Assembly (NCBI GenBank): GCA_020638735.1
Contig: JACKHZ010000011.1
Span: 186,001-250,000, forward strand
Direction: 5' to 3'
DNA length: 64,000 bases
Source: Planctomycetota bacterium
GTDB lineage: Bacteria > Planctomycetota > UBA1135 > UBA2386
The stretch's first letter is position 1, and each line of letters opens with the position of its first letter. A program made the translations under genes and the position numbers. Shown here in pieces: positions 24,754 to 32,435 of the stretch. The notes below the pieces were generated by a model that saw only the letters and a program-made list of their open reading frames with translations, was not told the DNA's origin and ran no database searches.

Positions 24754-25983
24754 ATGACCGGTAGCGCCGACGTCGCAGTGATCGGCGGCGGCGCGGCCGG
24801 CGTGATGGCGGCGATCCAGGCGGCCCGGCGCGGCCGCCGGACCGTGCTGCTGGAGAAGAACCGGCAGCCCGGTCTGAAGATCCTGATCAGCGGCGGTGGC
24901 CGCTGCAACCTGACCACGACGCGTCAGGGCAAGGACCTCGAGGCCCAGTACGGGCCGCGCCGCGGCCGCTTCCTGCGGCACGCGCTGCGCGCGTTCCCGC
25001 CGCGGGACCTCTGCGCCTTCTTCGAGTCGGCCGGCGTGCGGCTCCGCGAAGAGGACCTGGAGAAGATCTTCCCGGTCTCGCAGCAGGCGCGCGAGATCGT
25101 CGACGCGCTGCTGCGGCTGGCGCGCGAGGCCGGCGTCGCGCTGCACACCGGGACGCCGGTTCACGGCGTCGCGCGCGACGGCGACGGGTTCGCCGTGACC
25201 ACCGCGAACGGCGCGCTGCGCGCACAGCGCGTGGTGCTGGCGACCGGCGGCCTCAGCTACCCGAAGACCGGCGCGACCGGCGACGGCTATGCGTGGTGCC
25301 GGGCGCTCGGTCACACGGTGACGGCGACGTTCCCGGCGCTGGCGCCGCTGGCGAGCGACGAGGCGTGGCTGCGCGAGCTGCAGGGCATCGTGCTGCAGGA
25401 CAGCGAGATCGCCTGTCTCGACGGCGACGGCCGCGCGACGCTGCGCCGGCGTCGGCCGATCCTGTTCACGCACAAGGGCCTGTCGGGGCCGGCGCCGATG
25501 GACCTCGCCGGCGACGTCGAAGAGCTCGCCGGTCGCGCGCTGGTGCGGCTCGACTTCACGCCCGATCGTTCCGCCGACGAGCTCGACCGCGAGTGGCTCG
25601 AGGCCGCCAGGCTGCACGGCCAGCGCCGCGTCGAGTCGGTGTTGCCACGCGGCCTGCAACAACGCGTGCGCGACGCGCTGCTGCAGCGCGCCGGCATCGC
25701 CGCGGAGACCACGCTCGCCGGCTGGACCAAGGAGCAGCGTCGGGCGCTGCTGCGAGCGGTCAAGGACCTGCGGGTCGCGGTGCCGAAGAGCCTCGGCTTC
25801 GGCCACGCCGAGGTCACGCGCGGCGGCGTCGTGCTCGACGAGATCGACGCGCGCACCATGCAGTCGAAGACGTGCCCGGGTCTCTACATCGTCGGCGAAC
25901 TGCTCGACGTCGACGGCCCGATCGGCGGCTTCAACTTCCAGGCGGCGTTCGCCACCGGACGCCTCGCGGGGCTCGACGCGTGA
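24754..25983 (+). CDS. HI0933/YhiN-type FAD-dependent oxidoreductase
   Basis: 409 residues of the BaiN/YhiN (HI0933-like) flavoprotein family. Dinucleotide-binding motif AVIGGGAAGVMAA at the N-terminus, then the family block LKILISGGGRCNLTTT, LATGGLSYPKTGATGDGYAW and HKGLSGPAPMDLAGD, with the C-terminal FAD contact LLDVDGPIGGFNFQAAFATG. The physiological substrate of this family is unsettled. The stop overlaps the GTG of mnmE by 4 nt. The gap to the upstream small gene is 15 nt, so transcription may run from the rplC promoter. Confidence 0.9.
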   Translation: MTGSADVAVIGGGAAGVMAAIQAARRGRRTVLLEKNRQPGLKILISGGGRCNLTTTRQGKDLEAQYGPRRGRFLRHALRAFPPRDLCAFFESAGVRLREEDLEKIFPVSQQAREIVDALLRLAREAGVALHTGTPVHGVARDGDGFAVTTANGALRAQRVVLATGGLSYPKTGATGDGYAWCRALGHTVTATFPALAPLASDEAWLRELQGIVLQDSEIACLDGDGRATLRRRRPILFTHKGLSGPAPMDLAGDVEELAGRALVRLDFTPDRSADELDREWLEAARLHGQRRVESVLPRGLQQRVRDALLQRAGIAAETTLAGWTKEQRRALLRAVKDLRVAVPKSLGFGHAEVTRGGVVLDEIDARTMQSKTCPGLYIVGELLDVDGPIGGFNFQAAFATGRLAGLDA

Positions 25984-27317
25984 TCGGCGACACCATCGTC
26001 GCCGTCGCCACCGCGATGGGGCCGGCCGCGCGCGGCGCGATCCGGGTCAGCGGTCCGGGCGCGATCGCCGCGGCAGGACGGGTGTTCGCGCCGGCGCTGC
26101 CGCGCGCGCGCGCGCAGGTCGAAGGCCACGTCGAGGTGCTCGGCCATCGCGTCGCGACGCTGGCGCTGGTGATGCCGGGGCCGCGTTCGTTCACCGGCGA
26201 AGACGTCGTCGAGCTGCACACGGTGGGCAGCCCGCTGCTGCTGCGCATGGTGCTGGACGCGCTGCTCGAGGACGGCGTGGCGCGCGGCGTGCGCGAGGCG
26301 CTGCCGGGCGAGTTCACGGCGCGCGCCTGCCAGAACGGGCGGCTCGATCTGGCCGCGGCCGAAGGGCTGCTGATGCTGCTGCACGCGCAGGACCAGCGGG
26401 CGGCGGCGGCGGCGGTGCAGTGGCTGCGGGGCGGCCTCGCCGACGCGGCGCGTGCGGTGCGTTCGACGCTGCAGGACTCGTTGGCGCTGCTCGAGTTCGG
26501 GCTCGACTTCGACGACGACGACGGGGCGGCGGCGGCCGCCGCGCGCTGGACGGCGCCGCTCGGCGACGCGCTCGCCACGCTGCAGCGCCTCGGCGCCTCG
26601 CTGCCGACCGCCGCGTCCGGCGGCGAGCTGCTGCTGCTCGGTCACGGCAACGTCGGCAAGTCGTCGCTGGCCAACGCGCTCGCCGGCCGCGACGTCGCGC
26701 TGGTCGCCGACCGCCCCGGCACCACGCGCGACCTGTTGCGGGTGCCGGTCGTCGACCCCGAGAACGGCGAGGTCGTGCTGTGGGACGCGCCGGGCGACCT
26801 GGAGCAGCCCGACGAAGTCGATCGCGCCGCGCTGGCGCTGCGCCAGCGGCTCGCCGGCCGTGCCGCGGCGCTGCTGCTGGTGCTCGATGCGGCCTCGCCC
26901 CGCGCGCCCGAGGCGGCGTTCTCGTCGACGCTGCCGTGGGCGGGGGTTGTGTTCACCCGCGCCGATCTCCTGCCGCGAGGGCAGGCCCCGGCGCTGCCGC
27001 CCGAGGTCGCCGCGCGCTGCCCCGTCGATCGCGCGTTCGTCACCAGCACCGTCACCGGCGAGGGGCTGGCGGCGCTGCGCGCCGCGCTGTGCCGTTCGAT
27101 CGGCGGCGCGCAGGTCGACGTCGGCGGTCCGCTGCGCGCGGCGTTGGGCGCCGCCGCCGCGGCGGCGCAGCGGGCGATCGCCGCCGCTGCCGACGGTCCC
27201 GAAGTGGCCGCCGTCGAGCTGCGCCACGCGCTGCTGGCGCTCGATGGCATCGGCGGTGAGCACACCCCGGAGCACCTGCTCGACCGCATCTACGGGCGTT
27301 TCTGCCTCGGCAAATGA
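25980..27317 (+). CDS. mnmE: tRNA modification GTPase MnmE, atypical G motifs
   Basis: With MnmG it modifies wobble uridine of certain tRNAs. 445 residues from GTG 25980. The N-terminal tetrahydrofolate-binding region starts DTIVAVATAMGPAARGAIRV and includes RSFTGEDVVELHTVGSP and GEFTARACQNGRLDLAAAEG. The G domain P-loop is GHGNVGKSS (221-229). The C-terminus LLDRIYGRFCLGK keeps the family's conserved Cys. Oddities: G3 reads DAPGDLE instead of DTAGLR, and G4 reads FTRADL instead of NKxDL, so GTP binding or catalysis may differ. mnmG is not in the window. Confidence 0.9.
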   Translation: MIGDTIVAVATAMGPAARGAIRVSGPGAIAAAGRVFAPALPRARAQVEGHVEVLGHRVATLALVMPGPRSFTGEDVVELHTVGSPLLLRMVLDALLEDGVARGVREALPGEFTARACQNGRLDLAAAEGLLMLLHAQDQRAAAAAVQWLRGGLADAARAVRSTLQDSLALLEFGLDFDDDDGAAAAAARWTAPLGDALATLQRLGASLPTAASGGELLLLGHGNVGKSSLANALAGRDVALVADRPGTTRDLLRVPVVDPENGEVVLWDAPGDLEQPDEVDRAALALRQRLAGRAAALLLVLDAASPRAPEAAFSSTLPWAGVVFTRADLLPRGQAPALPPEVAARCPVDRAFVTSTVTGEGLAALRAALCRSIGGAQVDVGGPLRAALGAAAAAAQRAIAAAADGPEVAAVELRHALLALDGIGGEHTPEHLLDRIYGRFCLGK

Positions 27318-27393
27318 GGCGCCGCGGACCGCCGCGCGAGCGCGCGCGGGCCGCGCGCGACTCGCTTTCCCTGCATCAGGTGGCGGCAGGGTT

Positions 27394-27423
27394 TTGACAC
27401 ACAACCCTTTGGGGCAGTATGGT
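27394..27423 (+). promoter_or_regulatory. Candidate promoter of the nrdR-smc unit
   Basis: TTGACA (27394-27399), 18-nt spacer, TATGGT (27418-27423). The spacer contains ACACAACCCTTTGGGG, a locally AT-richer patch. I looked for an NrdR box (consensus ACACWATATNTTGTGT) and see only a weak left arm. The leader to nrdR would be about 97 nt. Confidence 0.55.
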
Positions 27424-27527
27424 CCCGCCGTCTGCAAGGTCTGGACACCGGGGTCAGCCGGTTTCCGATCCGCCGTTCGTCTTCTTCCGGTGGTGGCGTC
27501 AACTGGCCACCGGGCGAGCCAAACCGC

Positions 27528-28019
27528 ATGCGCTGTCCCTATTGCAAGGCCGACAATGACCGGGTCATCGATTCGCGCGCGAGCGCCGATGGCTTCGCGA
27601 TCCGTCGTCGGCGCGTCTGTGCCGACTGCGGCCGACGCTACACGACCTACGAGCGCGCCGAGATGGCGCCCTTGCGCGTCGTCAAGAAGAACGGGGAGCG
27701 CGTCGCGTTCGATCGCCAGAAGGTGCTCGGCGGCATGTTGCGGGCGTGCGAGAAGCGACCGGTGTCCCACGAGCAACTCGAGGAGATCACCGACCGCATC
27801 GAACGCCAGTGCATGGAGGCCTTCGACAAGGAGGTGCCGAGCAAGGTGGTCGGCAACCTCATCGTCCAGGAGCTGCGCCAGCTCGATCAGGTGGCCTACG
27901 TGCGCTTCGCGTCGGTCTACCGCGAGTTCAAGGACGTCAGCCAGTTCCTGGAGGAGTTGAAGCCAATGCTGGAGAAGCGGGGGGGCGGTCATGAAGCGGC
28001 GGACGGAGCATCTGGTTGA
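27528..28019 (+). CDS. nrdR: Transcriptional repressor NrdR
   Basis: Represses ribonucleotide-reductase genes when its ATP-cone is loaded with dATP plus ATP. 163 residues. The Zn-ribbon uses Cys3, Cys6, Cys31 and Cys34 (MRCPYCKAD, RVCADCGRRYTTYE). The ATP-cone covers about 48-138 (VVKKNGERVAFDRQKVLGGM, then AYVRFASVYREFKD). The C-terminal tail is short. Its last 29 nt overlap the start of a second ATP-cone gene. No ribonucleotide reductase gene is in the window, so its targets are elsewhere. Confidence 0.95.
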   Translation: MRCPYCKADNDRVIDSRASADGFAIRRRRVCADCGRRYTTYERAEMAPLRVVKKNGERVAFDRQKVLGGMLRACEKRPVSHEQLEEITDRIERQCMEAFDKEVPSKVVGNLIVQELRQLDQVAYVRFASVYREFKDVSQFLEELKPMLEKRGGGHEAADGASG

Positions 28020-28449
28020 GAAGCGCGACGGCAGGCGCGAGTTCCTGCGGGCGACCAAGCTCGCGCGGTCGATCCATCTGGCGCTGTTCGACACCGGCGT
28101 GGACGAGGACTGGCGCGCGCTCGAGCTCGCCGGCACCGTGCTCGAAGGCGTGCGCGCGCGGCGCGCCGCTGCCGCGGGCGGGGCGGAGGTCGTGTTGAGC
28201 ACGACCGAGCTCGCCGACGCCGTGCAGCACCTGCTGGTCGTCACCGGGCAGCCGGCGGCCGCGGTGTCCTACGGCGCGGTGCAGGCCGAACGCACGCGGC
28301 GCCGCCAGGCGATGGCGCAGCAGTTCGGCGTCGCGACGGCGTCGCCGGCCGCGGCCTCGCCGAGCCTGACGCTCGCCGCGCGCCAGGCCGAGGAGTCGTC
28401 CCGGAAGGACCGCGCCCGCTTCGGCGGTCGCTGGCCAGGTGAGGGCTGA
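27991..28449 (+). CDS. Stand-alone ATP-cone domain protein
   Basis: 152 residues; ATG 27991 lies inside the nrdR coding region, in another frame. The first ~95 residues match the ATP-cone pattern: LVEKRDGRREFLRATKLARS, then VLEGVRARR, LSTTELADAVQHLLVVTGQP and SYGAVQAERTRRR. The remaining ~55 residues are Ala/Ser-rich and basic, ending RFGGRWPGEG. There is no Zn-ribbon or reductase domain. Overlap with nrdR implies coupled translation, and smc starts 9 nt after its stop. It may heteromerise with NrdR or sense dATP/ATP independently; neither is shown by the sequence. Confidence 0.82.
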   Translation: MKRRTEHLVEKRDGRREFLRATKLARSIHLALFDTGVDEDWRALELAGTVLEGVRARRAAAAGGAEVVLSTTELADAVQHLLVVTGQPAAAVSYGAVQAERTRRRQAMAQQFGVATASPAAASPSLTLAARQAEESSRKDRARFGGRWPGEG

Positions 28450-28458
28450 GGAGTCGCC

Positions 28459-31400
28459 ATGCGTCTGAAGCGCCTCGTCGCCCGCGGGTTCAAGTCGTTC
28501 GCCGATCGCACCGAGTTCGAGTTCGACACGCGGCTCACCGGCATCATCGGCCCCAACGGCTGCGGCAAGTCCAACGTCGTCGACGCCATCAAGTGGGTGC
28601 TCGGCGACCAGCGCGCCAAGAGCCTGCGCGGCTCGGCGATGACCGACGTGATCTTCAAGGGCGCCGAAGGGCGCGAGGCCATGGGCATGGCCGAGGTCAC
28701 GATCACCTTCGAGGACCCGAACGGCAGTCTCGACGGCCGCACCGAGATCGACATCTCGCGCCGCCTGACGCTCGACAAGGAGTCGACCTACCTGCTCAAC
28801 GGCAGCGACGTGCGGCTCAAGGACGTGCGCGACGTGCTGCTCGACACCGGGCTCGGCACCGGCGGCTACTCGGTGATGGAGCAGGGCCGCATCGACGCGG
28901 TGCTGTCGGCCAACCCCGAGGCTCGGCGCGCGATCTTCGAGGAGGCGGCCGGCGTGTCGCGCTTCAAGATCCAGAAGAAGGAGACGCTGCGCAAGCTCGA
29001 GCGCACCGACCAGAACCTGGCGCGCGTCACCGACCTGCTCGAGGAGCGCGGTCGCCGCATCCGCAGCCTGCGTATCCAGGCCGGCAAGGCGCGGCGCTAC
29101 AAGGAGCTGCAGGCGGCGTTGTGCGACCTGCGCGCGGCGCTCGCCGTCGTCGACGGCACGACGCTGCAGGAGCAGTGGCACGTGCAGGCGCAGCGCTTCG
29201 ACGCGCTGCAGGAGGAGCTGACCCTCGCCGAAGCGGGCCGCGAGGAGAAGGGGCACGAGCTGCTGCAGTGCGACGAGCGCATCGCCGCCAGCGCGGCCGC
29301 GCTCGAGCGCGTGCAGGACGAGCTGCGCCGCATCCACAACGAGCTGACCCAGCACCAGGAGCGCGCCGCGTCGCACGCCCGCCGCGCCGCCGACCGGCTG
29401 GCCGAGCTGGAGCGCGGGCGGCAGCGTTCGCAGGGGCTGATCGAGCAGCGCGACGATCGTTCGGTCACGCTCGAGGGCGCGCGCGAGGAGCTGACCGCCA
29501 AGGAAGACGAGCTGATCGAGCTGCAGAAGCAGCTCGAGGAGCAGCGCACGGCGACGCAGGCCGCGGCGACCGCTTGGAAGGAGCTGACGCGGGCGCGCGA
29601 AGCGGTGCGCGAGCGGCAGCTCGACCTGCTGCACCGCCGCACCAAGGCGCGCAACGGCGCGTCCGACGCGACCGCCAAGGCGGCGGCGGCCAAGGCCCGC
29701 GACGAGAAGCTCGGCGAGCGCCGTCGCGTGCTCGGCGGCGAGCGCGGCCAGCACGCGGGGGACCTCGCGGTCTGGCGCAGCAAGCTCGCCGACCTCGGCA
29801 CCCGCGAGCGCCTGCTCGAGGAGCGCGAGCGCACCGCGCTCGGCGACCTCGAGGGCGCCGACACCGCCGCGGCCGAGCTGGCCGAGCAGGAGTCGAAGCT
29901 GCGTTACCAGCTGACCGAGGTCGACGGCCGTCGCCAGGCGCTGTTGGCGATGGAGGCCCACATGGAGGGCTTCGACCAGGGACCGCGCTACGTGCTGGAG
30001 CAGAAGCCCGCGGGGCTGCGCGGACGCCTGCTCGACCTGATCGAGATCGACAGCGAACACGGCGCAGCGCTCGAAGCGGCGCTCGGCCCGTACGTGCAGG
30101 CGCTGGTCGTCGACACCCGCGAGAACGCTGCGAAGATCGTGCGCGACCTCGCCGACAAGCGGCTCGGCCGCGTGCTGCTGCTGGTCGAGGAGGCGTTCGG
30201 CCGGGCGCCGGTGATGCGCTCGTCGCTGCTGAAGCCGCCGGCTGGCGCGGAATACCTGACGAGCCTGGTGCGGCACATCGCGGAGCAGGTCGAGGCGGAG
30301 CGCGCGGGCGTCGAGCCGGTCGACGGTGAGCCGGTCGACGGTGTGCCGGTCGAGCTCGTCGCCGGTGAGGGCGACGTTCCGGCAGCCGCCGAGAGTCTCG
30401 CCGCGGCCGACAGTCGTCGCCTGCTGGCGTGGCTGCTGCGCGGCGTCGTCGTCGCCGACTTCGACATCGCCGATTCGAGCCGCGCCGACCTGTGCTTCGT
30501 CACGCCGGACGGCACGCTGGTGTGCGGCCCGCGCATGGAAGGCGGCGCCGCCGCCGAAGGCCACCAGGGCCTGGTCGTGCGCCGTTCGCAGATCGTCGAG
30601 CTCGGCCACCGCGTCGAGGCGCTGCAGCTGGAGCTGGCGGCGCTGCAGCAGGGCAAGGACCAGGCGACCGGTCGCGTCGATCGTCTGAAGCGCGAGCTCA
30701 AGGCGGTCGCCGACGCGCTGGCGATCGTGCGCCGCGAGGCCCACGCGGGCCACGCGCAGGAAGCGCGCCTCGCCGCGCGCATCCAGGACATCGACCGCGA
30801 GTCCGACGAGCTGGCGCACGAAGAAGGCGAGCTGTCGCGCGCGCGTTGTCGCGCGCTCGGCGAGCTGGGCCGTTCGTTGATGAACCAGTTCCTGCTGCAG
30901 CGGCTGGAGGCCGCGGCGCAGCTCGACGAGCAGGGGTTCGGCGAGCGCCTCAGCGCCGCCGAGCAGCAGCAGCAGCAGGAGCAGGGCAAGGAACAGGACC
31001 TGCGCATCCGCCAGGTGCAGGGTGGCGAGGTCCGCGAGAGCCTGTTGCGCGCCATCCGCATGCACGAGGACGCGGTGCGCGACTTCGAGCGCGCGCTGCA
31101 GGAGCTGCACGATCGCCAGCAGGACGCCGAGGACGATCGCGCCGAGGCGCTGCAGGCCGAGGCGCAGCTGCGCGAGCTGGCCGAGGCGCTCGAGGACACG
31201 CTTGCCGAGCGCAACGTCGAGAAGGAGACCGCCGACGAGGCGCTGCGCGAGGCCCGCGAGGCGCGTTCGGCGGTCGCCGCCGACGTGCAGCAGTGGGAGC
31301 AGCGCCGCGCGGTGGCCAACGAGTCGCTGACGCAGACGCGGCTCGCCGTCGCCGACATCGAGCACCGCTTCACCCGGCTCGAGGACCGGCTGCGCGAGGA

Positions 31401-32340
31401 CACCGGCGTCGAGCTGCGGCGCTGCCTCGGCGAGATCGACGGCGTCGGCATCGTCGACACGCGTCAGCTGCAGGGCCCGGTGGCGATGGTCGACGCGGTC
31501 GAGTTCCTGCAGGGGCCGCCGCTGTCGCCCGAGTTCGTCGCGCAGTGGTACGAGCTGCGGCGGCTGTGGCTCGAGCAGGGCTTCGAGGTCGAGCCGGCGC
31601 GCAAGGAGGTGCAGGTCCTGCAGAGCCAGAAGGACCGCCTCGGCGCCGTCAACCTCGACGCGGTCGAGGAGCTCGACGAGGAGGAGGGGCAGTTCACCCA
31701 CCTCGAGCAGGAGGTCAAGGACCTCAAGGAAGCGCGCCGCGCGCTGATGGAGACGCTGCGCAAGCTCGAGACCGAGTCGCGCACGCTGTTCGAGGACACG
31801 TTCCACGCGGCGCGGAAGAACTTCCAGGAGATCTTCCGCAAGCTGTTCCAGGGCGGCAAGGCCGACATGTTCCTGTCGAACATGGAGGAGGACCTGCTCG
31901 AGGCCGGCATCGAGATCGTCGCGCAGCCGCCCGGCAAGCAGCTGCAGTCGATCAACCTGCTCAGCGGTGGCGAACGCTCGCTGACCGCGGTGGCGATCCT
32001 GTTCGCGCTGTTCAAGGTGCGCCCGAGCCCGTTCTGCATCCTCGACGAGGTGGACGCGGCGCTGGACGAGACCAACGTCGAGCGCTTCCTGCGCGTCTTG
32101 CGCGACTTCACCGGCGACACGCAGTTCTGCATCGTGACGCACCACAAGCGAACGATGGCCGAGTGCCAGGTGCTCTACGGCATCACCATGCAGCGTCGCG
32201 GTGTCAGCTCGCGCATCGCCGTCGCGCTGCACGAGGTCGACTCGATCCAGGAGAACGGCACCATCGGCGCCGGCGCGGGTGCCGGCAAGGACATGGCGAC
32301 CCGCCAGCGCATCGCCGGCGAGGAGCAGATCGGCTTCTGA
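28459..32340 (+). CDS. smc: Chromosome segregation protein SMC
   Basis: Condensin-type ATPase organising the chromosome. 1293 residues, about 100 more than B. subtilis SMC. Head: Walker A GPNGCGKSNVVDAIKWVLGD, signature NLLSGGERSLTAVAILFALF and Walker B FCILDEVDAALDETNV. Two long coiled coils (about 170-500 and 700-1030) flank a hinge around 520-690 beginning GLRGRLLDLIEIDSEHGAAL. The hinge carries an insertion with a tandem repeat (residues about 619-633), and a Gln-rich run lies near 835. GAGG before the ATG. It is cotranscribed with nrdR and the ATP-cone gene, with 9 nt to the latter. scpA/scpB are not present here. Confidence 0.96.
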   Translation: MRLKRLVARGFKSFADRTEFEFDTRLTGIIGPNGCGKSNVVDAIKWVLGDQRAKSLRGSAMTDVIFKGAEGREAMGMAEVTITFEDPNGSLDGRTEIDISRRLTLDKESTYLLNGSDVRLKDVRDVLLDTGLGTGGYSVMEQGRIDAVLSANPEARRAIFEEAAGVSRFKIQKKETLRKLERTDQNLARVTDLLEERGRRIRSLRIQAGKARRYKELQAALCDLRAALAVVDGTTLQEQWHVQAQRFDALQEELTLAEAGREEKGHELLQCDERIAASAAALERVQDELRRIHNELTQHQERAASHARRAADRLAELERGRQRSQGLIEQRDDRSVTLEGAREELTAKEDELIELQKQLEEQRTATQAAATAWKELTRAREAVRERQLDLLHRRTKARNGASDATAKAAAAKARDEKLGERRRVLGGERGQHAGDLAVWRSKLADLGTRERLLEERERTALGDLEGADTAAAELAEQESKLRYQLTEVDGRRQALLAMEAHMEGFDQGPRYVLEQKPAGLRGRLLDLIEIDSEHGAALEAALGPYVQALVVDTRENAAKIVRDLADKRLGRVLLLVEEAFGRAPVMRSSLLKPPAGAEYLTSLVRHIAEQVEAERAGVEPVDGEPVDGVPVELVAGEGDVPAAAESLAAADSRRLLAWLLRGVVVADFDIADSSRADLCFVTPDGTLVCGPRMEGGAAAEGHQGLVVRRSQIVELGHRVEALQLELAALQQGKDQATGRVDRLKRELKAVADALAIVRREAHAGHAQEARLAARIQDIDRESDELAHEEGELSRARCRALGELGRSLMNQFLLQRLEAAAQLDEQGFGERLSAAEQQQQQEQGKEQDLRIRQVQGGEVRESLLRAIRMHEDAVRDFERALQELHDRQQDAEDDRAEALQAEAQLRELAEALEDTLAERNVEKETADEALREAREARSAVAADVQQWEQRRAVANESLTQTRLAVADIEHRFTRLEDRLREDTGVELRRCLGEIDGVGIVDTRQLQGPVAMVDAVEFLQGPPLSPEFVAQWYELRRLWLEQGFEVEPARKEVQVLQSQKDRLGAVNLDAVEELDEEEGQFTHLEQEVKDLKEARRALMETLRKLETESRTLFEDTFHAARKNFQEIFRKLFQGGKADMFLSNMEEDLLEAGIEIVAQPPGKQLQSINLLSGGERSLTAVAILFALFKVRPSPFCILDEVDAALDETNVERFLRVLRDFTGDTQFCIVTHHKRTMAECQVLYGITMQRRGVSSRIAVALHEVDSIQENGTIGAGAGAGKDMATRQRIAGEEQIGF
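30313..30357 (+). repeat. 15-nt tandem repeat in the SMC hinge insertion
   Basis: GAGCCGGTCGACGGT occurs twice exactly (30313-30327, 30328-30342) with a diverged third unit to 30357, encoding EPVDG-EPVDG-VPVEL. A likely recent in-frame expansion in a surface loop. Confidence 0.7.
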
Positions 32341-32350
32341 ACCGGCGCCG

Positions 32351-32369
32351 GCGCCGCCGCGGGCGGCGC
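32351..32369 (+). terminator. Stem-loop after smc
   Basis: GCGCCGCC-GCG-GGCGGCGC, perfect 8-bp stem starting 10 nt after the smc stop, no U-tract. Confidence 0.4.
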
Positions 32370-32399
32370 GCCGTTCCGTCGATCGTGCTGGCCAAGGTG

Positions 32400-32430
32400 T
32401 TGTCACGGCCGGGGTCGGCGCGCACATTCT
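32400..32430 (+). promoter_or_regulatory. Candidate promoter for the beta-lactamase/VanX fusion
   Basis: TTGTCA (32400-32405) and CATTCT (32425-32430) with a 19-nt spacer; the ATG follows 5 nt later, so the transcript would be leaderless. The spacing is one or two bases long, hence low confidence. Confidence 0.3.
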
Positions 32431-32435
32431 GCGAC

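Noticed and set aside
27391..27420. NrdR box (autoregulation) in the nrdR promoter
   Set aside because: Only a partial left arm (ACACAACC) resembles the consensus and no symmetric right arm or second box at a helical-turn spacing is visible.
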